Source: Nitrospirota bacterium (GTDB lineage Bacteria > Nitrospirota > Nitrospiria > Nitrospirales > UBA8639). Taken from it: a stretch of 19,361 bases of DNA. The notes under the pieces were generated by a model. It saw only the letters and a list, made by a program, of their open reading frames with translations, searched no databases and was not told the DNA's origin. Positions 8,771 through 16,001 of the stretch are shown here, one piece after another; position 1 is the stretch's first letter, and every line of letters begins with the position of its first letter. The DNA is taken from positions 1-19,361 of the forward strand of contig JAOUGQ010000021.1 in the NCBI GenBank assembly GCA_029865515.1. The letters are read 5' to 3'. Made by a program: the position numbers and the translations under genes.

Positions 8771-8998
8771 ATGCAACACATCACAACGATTGGGCTCGCG
8801 GATGCCGAAGCCATCGCCGAGGCCTTGGTGCGGCCCACCATGCGGTTTTTGCCTCTCAAGAGTGCCGATCAACAAGAGGCGGATTCCATCAAGGCCAGCG
8901 GTCACGGCGCCGCGCACACAGACCGGATACATGACGGCAAACCTCAATCGGTATGTTCGACAAATCAGCCTTGCATTTTCGGAAGCGTCCATACATGA
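8771..8998 (+). pseudogene. IS110-family transposase remnant with internal deletion and lost 3' end
   Basis: ATG 8771 has an ideal GGAGGG site 4-5 bases upstream. The frame opens with MQHITTIGL, the classical N-terminus of IS110/IS1111-type transposases, where the next residue should be the first catalytic Asp. Instead it jumps straight to ADAEAIAEALVRPTMRFLPL and SADQQ, which in intact relatives lies about 85-100 residues further on (family knowledge). After about base 8875 the similarity stops and the frame runs through unrelated residues to a stop at 8996-8998. Most of the DEDD RuvC-like domain and all of the C-terminal Ser-containing domain are gone; intact members have about 330-400 residues. 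The start signals are well preserved while the catalytic core is missing, so this is a dead internal-deletion relic. I could not define its termini or a target duplication. Confidence 0.7.
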
Positions 8999-9161
8999 CA
9001 ATACCCAGAGACTATTAGTGAACCACATACCTGGACCCCACAATCTTTACTCTACTCAGATGGCGCGAAAGTTTTTGCTATGTTGGCGGTGATCGCGATG
9101 CATTCAGCCGGCCAGGGAGTCAATCAGTACGGGAATCTAAGCACTATAGGGTAGCTTATAA

Positions 9162-9203
9162 AAGCCATCGCTCTTTGAATGGGGTGATCGGCTTCCTCTT
9201 TTT
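9162..9203 (+). terminator. Candidate rho-independent terminator, + strand
   Basis: AAGCC at 9162-9166 pairs with GGCTT at 9190-9194. The stem extends by about five more pairs across one bulged base, giving a loop of about 12 bases, and CCTCTTTTTC follows. It would stop transcription arriving from the glycosyltransferase operon or the IS remnant before the convergent phosphofructokinase gene. Found by eye only; no folding energy was calculated. Confidence 0.4.
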
Positions 9204-9243
9204 CACACCACAAGCCCCATGAGATTTTGGCATCATTCCCCAG

Positions 9244-9288
9244 AAAAATAAAAAAAGAGGTTGCCGGGAAACGAAACCGGTTTTCGGC
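9244..9288 (-). terminator. Candidate terminator downstream of the phosphofructokinase gene
   Basis: Read on the minus strand, GCCG and CGGC (9285-9288 and 9263-9266) enclose an A/T-containing imperfect stem. A T-rich run corresponding to the A-rich plus-strand bases 9244-9257 follows. The hairpin starts a few bases after the stop codon of the phosphofructokinase gene at 9292, the expected place. The stem has internal mismatches on this strand, so confidence is limited. Confidence 0.4.
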
Positions 9289-9291
9289 AGA

Positions 9292-10545
9292 TCACATACT
9301 GGGGCTTCCCCGGAAGCCGGAGAGAAATTGGTCGGGAGAGATGTTGAGGGCTTTGGCATACTGGGCGAGAGCTTCTTGATTGGTGAAATCGGTTGGTTCC
9401 AAACGAGCCATATAGTCGCGGGCAATCTTGTAGGATTCTGATTCAATATCGACCATACGGACACGGGTACGGCCCGTCGTGGGGTCAAGCATGTCTTTAA
9501 ACGGCAGCGGGGTGAAGTGTCCGCTAACGATGGACACCATGGCTCCATTTCCTCCATCCAACAGGAATTGGGCGGCGCAATACCCTAAGTCCCTGGTGTA
9601 TTCCATGTCGAACGGAATAGGGTCGGCGCAGCGGAGTTCATAGCCGATGTTTTTGGACACGATGGTGATCTTAACATCATAGTGTTTCAGCTTCTGAGTG
9701 ACAGTCTCCTTCAGGACTTTCCCGATATCCAGTTCCGCTAATCGGATATTGCCATGTTCATCACGTTCAACCCCGCCCAAGAGGGCAAGGTCATCCTGAT
9801 CTAAAAACTCCGACAGTCCTTCAGCCAGCACGGCCACGCCGTCCGAACGGCCTTGAGCCAGACGTTTAGTCACGGATCCCACCAGAATATTGGTCAATTG
9901 GGCCAGCTTGAGTGTGGCTCCCTTGAATTCCTCTGGAATAAGTGTGAGCGTGGCACCTGCCGCTTTGCCAATACCTAACGCCAGATGTCCGGCCTTACGC
10001 CCCATGGTGACCACGAAATACCACCGGGATGTGGTCTGCGCGTCAATCATGAGGTTTTTGACGAGTTCGACACCCATGTGGCGGGCCGTTTGAAAGCCAA
10101 AGGTCGGCATGCCATGGGGAAGGCACAGATCGTTATCAATGGTTTTTGGCACGTGAACCACCTGCAAACGCCCGCTGGCCAGTTCCGCCAGCTTTAAGGC
10201 GGAAAAGGCGGTATCATCCCCGCCAATGGTGATGAGACCGGTAACGTTCATTTTTTGAAGGGAGTCGAAGGTTGCCGATAAATCTTGTGGCTGTTTAGTT
10301 GGATTGGCTCGTGAGGTGCCCAATAACGAGCCACCACGGAAGTGCAGGTGGGTGACCGTTTGGCGGGTTAAGGGTTGAGTATGGGAAAGGTCACCTTTCA
10401 TCAACCATTTGAACCCGTCTTCAATGCCAACCACGTCCGCCCCGCAGAGACGACTTCGAATCGTGGCGGCTTCAATGACACTATTAATGCCGGGGGCGGG
10501 CCCGCCTCCGACTAAAATCGCGAATTTAGGAGATGGAGAGTTCAT
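9292..10545 (-). CDS. PPi-dependent 6-phosphofructokinase
   Basis: A 417-residue PfkA-superfamily enzyme interconverting fructose 6-phosphate and fructose 1,6-bisphosphate in cytoplasmic glycolysis/gluconeogenesis. The N-terminal phosphate-binding loop is VGGGPAPGINSVI (about 12-24). ITIGGDDT at 106-112 carries the second Asp of GGDD, and PKTIDND lies at 133-139 with Lys134. In this superfamily GGDD plus PKTIDND marks use of pyrophosphate rather than ATP, since ATP enzymes have GGDG (established family knowledge). The reaction is then reversible and saves ATP, which suits energy-limited organisms. The start ATG at 10545 lacks a strong Shine-Dalgarno site; only a purine run AAGAAA lies upstream. 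The next gene upstream on this strand ends 339 bases away, so a promoter of its own is likely. Family certain; PPi specificity highly likely. Confidence 0.9.
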   Translation of the reverse strand: MNSPSPKFAILVGGGPAPGINSVIEAATIRSRLCGADVVGIEDGFKWLMKGDLSHTQPLTRQTVTHLHFRGGSLLGTSRANPTKQPQDLSATFDSLQKMNVTGLITIGGDDTAFSALKLAELASGRLQVVHVPKTIDNDLCLPHGMPTFGFQTARHMGVELVKNLMIDAQTTSRWYFVVTMGRKAGHLALGIGKAAGATLTLIPEEFKGATLKLAQLTNILVGSVTKRLAQGRSDGVAVLAEGLSEFLDQDDLALLGGVERDEHGNIRLAELDIGKVLKETVTQKLKHYDVKITIVSKNIGYELRCADPIPFDMEYTRDLGYCAAQFLLDGGNGAMVSIVSGHFTPLPFKDMLDPTTGRTRVRMVDIESESYKIARDYMARLEPTDFTNQEALAQYAKALNISPDQFLSGFRGSPSM

Positions 10546-10668
10546 GGTGTCGTTTCTTACCCTATAAGGTTAAAAAATCTAATCTCTGTAAAAATTTAAG
10601 TTTCATGTGACAGATAATGCCTGTTGGATGTTGTGCTTGTCACGAACAGACCAAGGCAGGGGGCGAGT

Positions 10669-10780
10669 TGTCATCCTGAGCCCTTCGGCAAAGCTCAGGA
10701 CAGGCTCCACTAAGGAGCTCGTTGAGTAGTGGGACCTGTCGACCTGGGCACAGATTCTTCCCCGTGGGCTCAGGATGACA
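10669..10780. repeat. Intergenic inverted repeat, TGTCATCCTGAG...CTCAGGATGACA type, copy 1
   Basis: Twelve-base ends TGTCATCCTGAG (10669-10680) and CTCAGGATGACA (10769-10780) are perfect inverted complements and would close a large hairpin. Inside is a second palindromic module, beginning CCCTTCGGCAAAGCTCAGGA, so this copy looks composite. The right 38 bases (10745-10782) match copy 2 (16167-16204) with four differences. It fills the 339-base gap 10546-10884 between the universal stress protein and phosphofructokinase genes; I see no gene in that gap. Similar elements are scattered between genes in many environmental bacteria. Confidence 0.8.
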
Positions 10781-10884
10781 GGCTGACCGGGGTCTATTGC
10801 AGTCACCATTTGTTGTTTGGCCAATGTTTGAATGGTGGAATCTAAGTTGTTCCATACCATCATAGTGAGAGACATACCGGGTCA

Positions 10885-11799
10885 TCAAGCCTGATGGTGT
10901 GATCTTGGATCACGGATCAGGAGCACCGAACAGGGGGCGTGATGAATGGTCGCATGAGACACACTCCCGTGTGCCAGCCGTTGCAGGGGTGAACGACCGG
11001 GTGTGCCCATGAGAACTAATTGTGGTTGAAGACGCAAGGCCTGTTCTTGAATGACGGAGGAAGGCGCCCCCCGTTCGCCGATACTCTCCACCGGATATCC
11101 CAGGTTTGTGAGTTGGTCCGTGACGTCTTTTATGAAACGGTCGCTTCCCGTCTGAAGCTCCTTCTTCCAGGAGTCCGGAAGGAGTGCGCCAACCGGGAGG
11201 ATCGGCTGGGTAAAGGGAATGACATGAAGCACCCTGAGATGAGGCGTGCCTCGAAAAGGCTTATGCGATAAGAAATCAATGGCCCATCCGGCATCCAGGG
11301 GATGTTCGATGGGAAGAAGAATGCTCCTGAGCGGGACAACGGGTGCTTTGATGAGGAGCACGGGACATGGTGCGTGTGTGGCGATCCGGTGGGAGACGCT
11401 TCCGAGCACGTGTTCTTGAATGGCTCCGAGGCCGCGCGAACCCATGACTATGAGATCCACCGATTGGCTTTGTACCATCGACAAAATGACGGAGGCAGGA
11501 TTACCGATTTCGAGGTGTTGGGAAACCTGTCCGCACTCCTTCGGCAACAGGGAGGCAGCCTTTTCCAGGATTCGAGAGCCTTCTTCCCGTAACGCTTGTT
11601 CTGCGGCCTCGGAAAAAGCATGACCGACACTCATCCCTGTCCCTGGGTAGGCTAGTTGCGGGATGGTGATGGTGTGGAGCAGCAGCACCCGCTCAGGGGG
11701 AGACAAGGCCTGCACGCTTCGAACGGCCTCTTCCGCCTGCGACGAACCATCCACAGGAATTAAAATTGTTTTGGATTGTAACGGTGATGTCGGTGTCAT
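10885..11799 (-). CDS. Tandem universal stress protein (two USP domains)
   Basis: A 304-residue cytoplasmic protein made of two USP domains. Domain 1 (about 9-151) begins TILIPVDGSS with Asp17 and carries the ATP-binding pattern GSRG-9-GSVSH (120-136). Domain 2 (about 158-296) begins SILLPIEHP, where the Asp is replaced by Glu, and has GTPG-9-GSVSH (265-281). The second site therefore looks mostly intact but less canonical. USPs of this tandem kind bind ATP/AMP and promote survival under starvation, hypoxia or oxidative stress (family knowledge). The start ATG at 11799 is preceded by AAGGA at 6-7 bases and overlaps the stop of the MBL-rhodanese gene by four bases, so the two are probably co-translated. 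It is the last gene of the five-gene minus-strand operon. Confidence 0.9.
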   Translation of the reverse strand: MTPTSPLQSKTILIPVDGSSQAEEAVRSVQALSPPERVLLLHTITIPQLAYPGTGMSVGHAFSEAAEQALREEGSRILEKAASLLPKECGQVSQHLEIGNPASVILSMVQSQSVDLIVMGSRGLGAIQEHVLGSVSHRIATHAPCPVLLIKAPVVPLRSILLPIEHPLDAGWAIDFLSHKPFRGTPHLRVLHVIPFTQPILPVGALLPDSWKKELQTGSDRFIKDVTDQLTNLGYPVESIGERGAPSSVIQEQALRLQPQLVLMGTPGRSPLQRLAHGSVSHATIHHAPCSVLLIRDPRSHHQA

Positions 11800-13250
11800 G
11801 AATGGTCCTTATGGTGAGTGGTGCGCCCACCAGGTTGTTGAAGCGCCGCAGCGGAATGAAGGGAAGGATGGACGACGGCCATTTCCCAGGCTTCAAATCC
11901 TCCGGTCAGCTCTATGATATTGGAATAATGCCGATGTTCCAAGAGGCTTGTGGCGATAGAAGACCGGTATCCGCTGGAGCAATAGACGATGACAGGGTGA
12001 TGGCATGGAATTTCAGAGAGACGGGAGGCCAGATGTTGCAGGGGAAGGTTCTTGCTCTCATCGATGTGGCGGGATTTCCATTCCTGAGGGGATCGGACAT
12101 CGACCAGGTAGGGACGTTGACCTTTGGCGAGTTGCTCCTGCAGTGCGATGACCGATATGTGATTCGTGTGCCGGCTCAGTTCGGGAGTTGAGGCCAGGGC
12201 CTGCATGCCGAGGTTCAAAAATCCCTTTATATGGTTTAATCCCACACGCGCCAATCGGATCATGGCCTCTCGCTCTTGTCCCGGTTCAGCCAAGATGACA
12301 ATCGGAATTTCACGGTCGAGTAGGCTCCCAGCCCATGTTTCAAATTTTCCGGATAAGCCGATATTCAGACTTTCACATAGGTGCCTCATGGCAAAATCAC
12401 CGGGAGCCCGCACGTCAAGAATTTGTGTGCCGGCGCTTTTTTCGTGAAGGACTTGCTCCAATGTCAGCGGGTGACATGATTGCGCCAACACCTCCTCGAG
12501 TGTAGGACGATCCTGGCAATTCATGAACGCGACATGAGAAAAATACGCCGGGGCCTCCAATTGATCGGAGGTGATCAGGGCAATAAAGGCGGCCTTCTTC
12601 ATCGGTTTGAGGGCCTCATTGGTCTGTTTTTCCTGTTCCAACGTGGAAGAGAGTTGTGAGCTGAGGTGTTTTCCGCACAGACTGCCGGCGCCATGGCCAG
12701 GGAAAATGGGCGTTTGGGGTGGATGGACAAGCAAGAGGTCATGGAGGGAATCATAGAGTTGGCCCGCGAGGGTTCGGGGGGCCACACCGAATGAGGCCAA
12801 TAAGTCCGGCCGTCCGACGTCTCCGACAAACAGGGTGTCTCCGGTCAGGATGGCCTTGGGATTGGCGGAATCTTCTTTCCGATCGTAGACGACAATTGAA
12901 ATACTTTCCGGGGTATGACCAGGGGTTTCAAGTATGTGCAACCGGGTGGAACCACATGCTATTTCATATCCATGCGGCATGGGGTGAAAGGGAAAATGTA
13001 CTGTGGCGCGGGCACCAAGGTAGATCCCTGCCCCTGTGGCCTTGTGCAGTTCAAGGTGACCAGCCACGAAATCGGCGTGGATATGCGTCAGGATAATATA
13101 TTGGAGTGTCAAATGATGATGGTCGAGGTCGAGGAGATAATGATCGATGTCTCGCTGGGGGTCGACAATCGCGGCCACCAGGCGTTCTTCATCGCCAAGT
13201 AAGTAGGAGGCCTGAGACAAACTCTGAAGATAGTATTGTTTGAAAATCAT
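11796..13250 (-). CDS. MBL-fold hydrolase with two rhodanese domains (persulfide dioxygenase-like)
   Basis: A 484-residue protein. I chose ATG 13250 because GGAG lies 6 bases upstream; a TTG at 13262 is in frame but overlaps that site. The N-terminal metallo-beta-lactamase domain (about 1-215) has THIHADF with His56, His58 and Asp60, PGHTPES with His112, TGDTLFVGDVGRPDL with Asp138, and FPGHGAGSLCGK with His186. These motifs are typical of ETHE1/PDO-type non-heme iron persulfide dioxygenases. Rhodanese domain 1 (about 262-355) lacks the active-site cysteine (LAEPGQE at 320-326) and is probably structural. Rhodanese domain 2 (about 366-460) has the active loop YCSSGYRS with Cys424. The probable role is sulfane sulfur/persulfide handling, with the rhodanese passing sulfur to or from glutathione or another thiol. 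Both ends overlap neighbours by ATGA, placing it firmly in the operon. Enzymatic role inferred from family. Confidence 0.88.
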   Translation of the reverse strand: MIFKQYYLQSLSQASYLLGDEERLVAAIVDPQRDIDHYLLDLDHHHLTLQYIILTHIHADFVAGHLELHKATGAGIYLGARATVHFPFHPMPHGYEIACGSTRLHILETPGHTPESISIVVYDRKEDSANPKAILTGDTLFVGDVGRPDLLASFGVAPRTLAGQLYDSLHDLLLVHPPQTPIFPGHGAGSLCGKHLSSQLSSTLEQEKQTNEALKPMKKAAFIALITSDQLEAPAYFSHVAFMNCQDRPTLEEVLAQSCHPLTLEQVLHEKSAGTQILDVRAPGDFAMRHLCESLNIGLSGKFETWAGSLLDREIPIVILAEPGQEREAMIRLARVGLNHIKGFLNLGMQALASTPELSRHTNHISVIALQEQLAKGQRPYLVDVRSPQEWKSRHIDESKNLPLQHLASRLSEIPCHHPVIVYCSSGYRSSIATSLLEHRHYSNIIELTGGFEAWEMAVVHPSLHSAAALQQPGGRTTHHKDHS

Positions 13251-13978
13251 GGTTGACTCCAAGGGGGCTCTTTCTCATCCGGTGAAAGAACATGATGCAC
13301 GGACCGGGAATGGTTGTGGTGTGCTGTTCTCAAGAGTTGTAAAACCAGTTGGTCTTCAACCTGCGGAAAATGTTGATAATGGATGCCGACCGCGACGAAC
13401 GGGACAGGCAGATGGAGGATCTCAAGGTGGTCGACCAGCGTTCGTATATGATTGATCGTCTCAGCCGGTCCCACGGGAATGCCGCCAATCAGACGGTGAA
13501 TCCCCAGGCTACGGAGGCTATGAACGGAGGCGATGAACGTGGAGCCGGTCGCAATTCCGTCATCAACGAGAATGACGGTGTATTGATCTAATGGGCGGAG
13601 TTTCGCCCCCTGTCGATACAAGTCTCGCTGCCGTTCAATTTCACGTTGTTGACGAGTAATCTCTTCCTCAAGAAAATTCTTGAATCCAACTTCTCTGTGC
13701 TTGCCCATTTCGAATACGTCGGGATTAAACCACGTATATTCTGTTTCGGTGATCGCCCCCATGGCATATTCGGGATTGCCGGGGTAGCCTAATTTCCTGG
13801 TGAGAAACACCTCTAAGGGGAGTCCCAGTTGTGTGCTCATCATGAACCCCACTTCTACTCCTCCGCGGGGAAGGGCAAGGACCAGCGTTTGGGGATTGTC
13901 CTGGAACCGTTGGAGCCTGGTCGCTAAAAGAAGGCCCGCTTCTTTACGATCTTTGAGAGGTCGTATCTGCGTGCTCAT
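13247..13978 (-). CDS. COG1926-type phosphoribosyltransferase-domain protein
   Basis: A 243-residue cytoplasmic protein. The PRPP-binding signature VILVDDGIATGST lies at 135-147. Upstream are ALPRGGVEVG (35-44) and RKLGYPGNPEYAMGA (61-75), both characteristic of the predicted phosphoribosyltransferases of COG1926. A charged, probably helical hood region spans about 100-125. The biochemical reaction of this group is not well settled. Members often sit beside universal stress and dienelactone-hydrolase-like genes, and the mycobacterial relative belongs to the hypoxia-responsive DosR set (from memory). The gene overlaps the upstream DUF2892 gene by 35 bases and the downstream MBL-rhodanese gene by four. 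There is only a weak ribosome site (CGGGAC) before the chosen ATG, consistent with translational coupling. Confidence 0.84.
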   Translation of the reverse strand: MSTQIRPLKDRKEAGLLLATRLQRFQDNPQTLVLALPRGGVEVGFMMSTQLGLPLEVFLTRKLGYPGNPEYAMGAITETEYTWFNPDVFEMGKHREVGFKNFLEEEITRQQREIERQRDLYRQGAKLRPLDQYTVILVDDGIATGSTFIASVHSLRSLGIHRLIGGIPVGPAETINHIRTLVDHLEILHLPVPFVAVGIHYQHFPQVEDQLVLQLLRTAHHNHSRSVHHVLSPDEKEPPWSQP

Positions 13979-14222
13979 GTCCCGACGGTTGAGTGTGCGG
14001 TGGATGCTCGGATTTTTTCGTGGCGCACGTATTAATTCCCATGATTTGCCAAGCCGGGCAGTATCCGATGATTCCTGTCAACAAGGCGATTATGCCGACA
14101 ATCATGAAGAGCAGATCTCCCCATCCCGGCAACAGAGAAAATCCGGATAACGCAAGAAAAAGAAACCCTAAGCCAACGCGAATTACTCGCTCATGATGCC
14201 CGAGGTTGCGATATTTTTTCAT
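13944..14222 (-). CDS. DUF2892/YgaP-like small membrane protein
   Basis: A 92-residue protein with two closely spaced hydrophobic helices (about 15-33 and 36-55). GYCPAWQIMGINTC follows at about 53-66; the GYCP...G..TC pattern is characteristic of the DUF2892 domain that forms the membrane part of E. coli YgaP. In YgaP this domain is fused to a rhodanese and is linked to sulfur or thiocyanate handling. Here the rhodanese is supplied by the MBL-rhodanese gene two positions downstream, which supports a common sulfur-related function (inference). The last 27 residues are hydrophilic and His-rich. A good AGAGGTG ribosome site lies about 5 bases before ATG 14222. The 3' end overlaps the phosphoribosyltransferase gene by 35 bases. 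Confidence 0.82.
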   Translation of the reverse strand: MKKYRNLGHHERVIRVGLGFLFLALSGFSLLPGWGDLLFMIVGIIALLTGIIGYCPAWQIMGINTCATKKSEHPPHTQPSGHEHADTTSQRS

Positions 14223-14252
14223 GTGACACCTCTTGAGATGGTGAAAACAACC

Positions 14253-14630
14253 TTATTGGGGGTCCTGGTCTAAATCGCCACTGGCCACCCGCACAGCTCC
14301 CAACACCTGGTTGGCATTAAACGGACGTCCCACAATTTGTATCGCACCCAACCGGCTGGCTTCCGGAGCCAGGGTTTGGGTCGATTGGCCCCCCAACAGA
14401 ACCACCTTTCCAGCGAATCCTTGTTCGCGGAGTTGACGTAAAATTTCTAAACCGCTTGGCTGGGTCAAATAAAGATCCAGCACTACCATGGATGGGTTAT
14501 GCCGAAATACCGTCTCGATAATATCTTCACCTTCCGCCAGCAAAAGGAAAGGGTCGCCTTTTTGGGTTAAGGTCGTCTGTAAATTTTTTCTCAAGATGGG
14601 ATCGATTGTCGCGATCAGGAGCATACTCAC
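14253..14630 (-). CDS. Single-domain response-regulator receiver, degenerate active site
   Basis: A stand-alone receiver domain of 125 residues. I chose GTG 14630 because AGGA lies 6 bases upstream; ATG 14624 is the alternative. The frame is open further to 14846 but that part resembles no receiver. The phospho-acceptor is present in SMVVLDLYL (Asp52), followed by the normal helix GLEILRQLREQG. Other conserved residues are changed: the acidic pair after strand 1 reads ATID instead of VDDD, the Thr/Ser after strand 4 is Gly (VVLLGGQS), and the KPF lysine is Arg (VGRPF). No output domain follows. It may act as an atypical, phosphorylation-independent or slow-phosphorelay receiver, or as a protein-interaction adaptor. 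It is the first gene of the minus-strand operon, 30 bases upstream of the DUF2892 gene, suggesting a regulatory link. Confidence 0.8.
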   Translation of the reverse strand: MSMLLIATIDPILRKNLQTTLTQKGDPFLLLAEGEDIIETVFRHNPSMVVLDLYLTQPSGLEILRQLREQGFAGKVVLLGGQSTQTLAPEASRLGAIQIVGRPFNANQVLGAVRVASGDLDQDPQ

Positions 14631-15362
14631 TATGTTTCCTAATTGGAGGTTTAAAAGTATGAAGGTATCAAAACCTGTGCCATAGACTGAGTTGAGAGAA
14701 GACCCTGAGTTTTCAGAAAAATTTCTTTTCCTCGGAAAAGAGCTGGCGCAAAATGCCCCATTTCTTTCCGGATGAGTGTAGCCCTTAGCCCCAGATAGAT
14801 GAGTAGTGTCCCGATCAGACTCCCCAGTCGCAAAAGAGAGGAGCATGGCGGAAAGTTTGAGGAGTGTGTCGGATTTTGAAGATGGATGGAAAACGTATGG
14901 GGGTGGAAGGCGATATTCTTAATCGGGGATTCATCTTTCCTATTTCGGAGGAAATCCGGCTCGCAACTTAGGGGATAACCTCACAGTCTTTGGTGTATTG
15001 CCCTCATGGGTCACTTCTCGCTTAGTTCTACACCGTGTGCGACTCTTGCCTATCCCCTTTCTGATCCCTTTCTGATGCCTCACCCCCTTACGCCTCACGA
15101 TTCCGTTCCGCCTTGGGACTCCGGCGCCTTTTGCAACAGTCCCTTCCGTGTTCCCTTGTCTATGGTGGAGGATTGGTCTTGAGCTACCAAAAGGTTTATG
15201 ACCGGGAATCTTGCTCTTAGTCAAATCTGGCCATATCATTTGGAGCATGTCATGTCGTCATGGCTCCTCTCAATTGATAAAAAAAAGAGGGATGGGATGA
15301 TGCGTGGGCTTGATCGAGTTTGCACGGCAAGTACTTCAGTTCCATGAACATGGCAACACAAC
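14631..15362. other. 732-base divergent intergenic stretch without a confident gene
   Basis: This stretch lies between the minus-strand operon and the plus-strand PagL-like gene, so it should hold divergent promoters. I could not pick clear -35/-10 boxes. On the minus strand, 14940-15248 is open for 102 codons, but the peptide is almost devoid of hydrophobic residues and very rich in Lys, Arg and Gly. It comes from low-complexity GTGAGGC/AAGGGG-like sequence (for example around 15055-15115), typical of non-coding repeats. Another minus frame, to about 14651, contains a possible membrane helix but has no start signal. Both are unsupported as genes. Confidence 0.5.
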
Positions 15363-15923
15363 ATGACAAACTATAAAAAAATGAGGGTGTTACTGGTTTT
15401 CTTCCTGGCACTCATGTGTTCCACAAGCGGTTGGGCTGCGGAAGTGGAATTGTTGGCAGTTGGGGTGAGAGGGGGCATCAATTTTAAAGATGCCGGATTG
15501 CCCCCTGGCGAAAAGGAAGATTTTGAACAATTTGATGTGTTTGCCATCATGGGCCTTCCATGGGAGTGGAAGTCTCCGTCGGGGTGGGAGGTGCGTTGGC
15601 GGCTCGGGGGCTCCGCGGGTGCCCTGAGGGGAGCCGGGGATACCGGTTTTATCACCACGCTCACAACGGGTCCGGGGTTAAGAATACCTGGTTGGCGACT
15701 GCTTCTGGATGGCGGAGTGGGAGGAGCTCTCATCAGCAAGTGGGAATTTGGTCGACAAGATATCGGCGGCCCCTTTCAATTTATTGCACATGGAGGTGTG
15801 GGTGTTCAAGTAACCAGGAATATCGTTGTGGGCTGGCGGTTCCATCATATGTCTGATGCCACGATTTACGGGAAGAGTCGTGGCGTGGATTTTCACATGC
15901 TTGAGGTGAGCTACTACTTCTGA
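15363..15923 (+). CDS. PagL-like lipid A 3-O-deacylase (outer membrane acyloxyacyl hydrolase)
   Basis: A 186-residue exported protein. After a basic start, residues about 8-25 are hydrophobic and end in SGWAA, a good signal peptidase I site near residue 25. The mature part alternates short strands with Gly-rich turns and ends in VSYYF, with the terminal Phe common in outer membrane beta-barrels. Near the C-terminus RFHHMSDATIYG followed by GVDFHMLEVSYYF matches the PagL pattern, where His and Ser of the HxS motif and a later Glu act as the catalytic set (family knowledge). The activity would remove the 3-linked acyl chain of lipid A, remodelling the outer leaflet. No strong ribosome site precedes ATG 15363, and ATG 15381 is an alternative start that keeps the signal peptide. 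The gene stands alone and is flanked by long intergenic stretches. Confidence 0.8.
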   Translation: MTNYKKMRVLLVFFLALMCSTSGWAAEVELLAVGVRGGINFKDAGLPPGEKEDFEQFDVFAIMGLPWEWKSPSGWEVRWRLGGSAGALRGAGDTGFITTLTTGPGLRIPGWRLLLDGGVGGALISKWEFGRQDIGGPFQFIAHGGVGVQVTRNIVVGWRFHHMSDATIYGKSRGVDFHMLEVSYYF

Positions 15924-16001
15924 AATTTTCCGGTCCTTGGCGTTGTTCTTAGGAAGGTCCAGGTTCTTTCTCTTTCCTCATCCCTGCCGCTGCCCAGCGC
16001 A

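Noticed and set aside
8579..9043. 154-codon minus-strand open frame opposite the IS110 remnant
   Set aside because: It runs antisense to the recognisable transposase segment, has no ribosome site and resembles no family. Its last 58 codons look slightly protein-like, but not enough to call.
10603..10888. Two overlapping minus-strand frames of 82-90 codons with CHPEP-like and LRM-like peptides
   Set aside because: They are the well-known spurious translations of TGTCATCCTGAG-type intergenic repeats, not genes.
14631..14846. N-terminal extension of the receiver gene to 14846
   Set aside because: The extra 72 residues show no receiver or other domain, and the GTG at 14630 with AGGA in front restores a normal receiver start.
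15344..15376. Ten-codon upstream frame overlapping the PagL-like start
   Set aside because: It is short and lacks a ribosome site; there is no evidence that it is a leader peptide.
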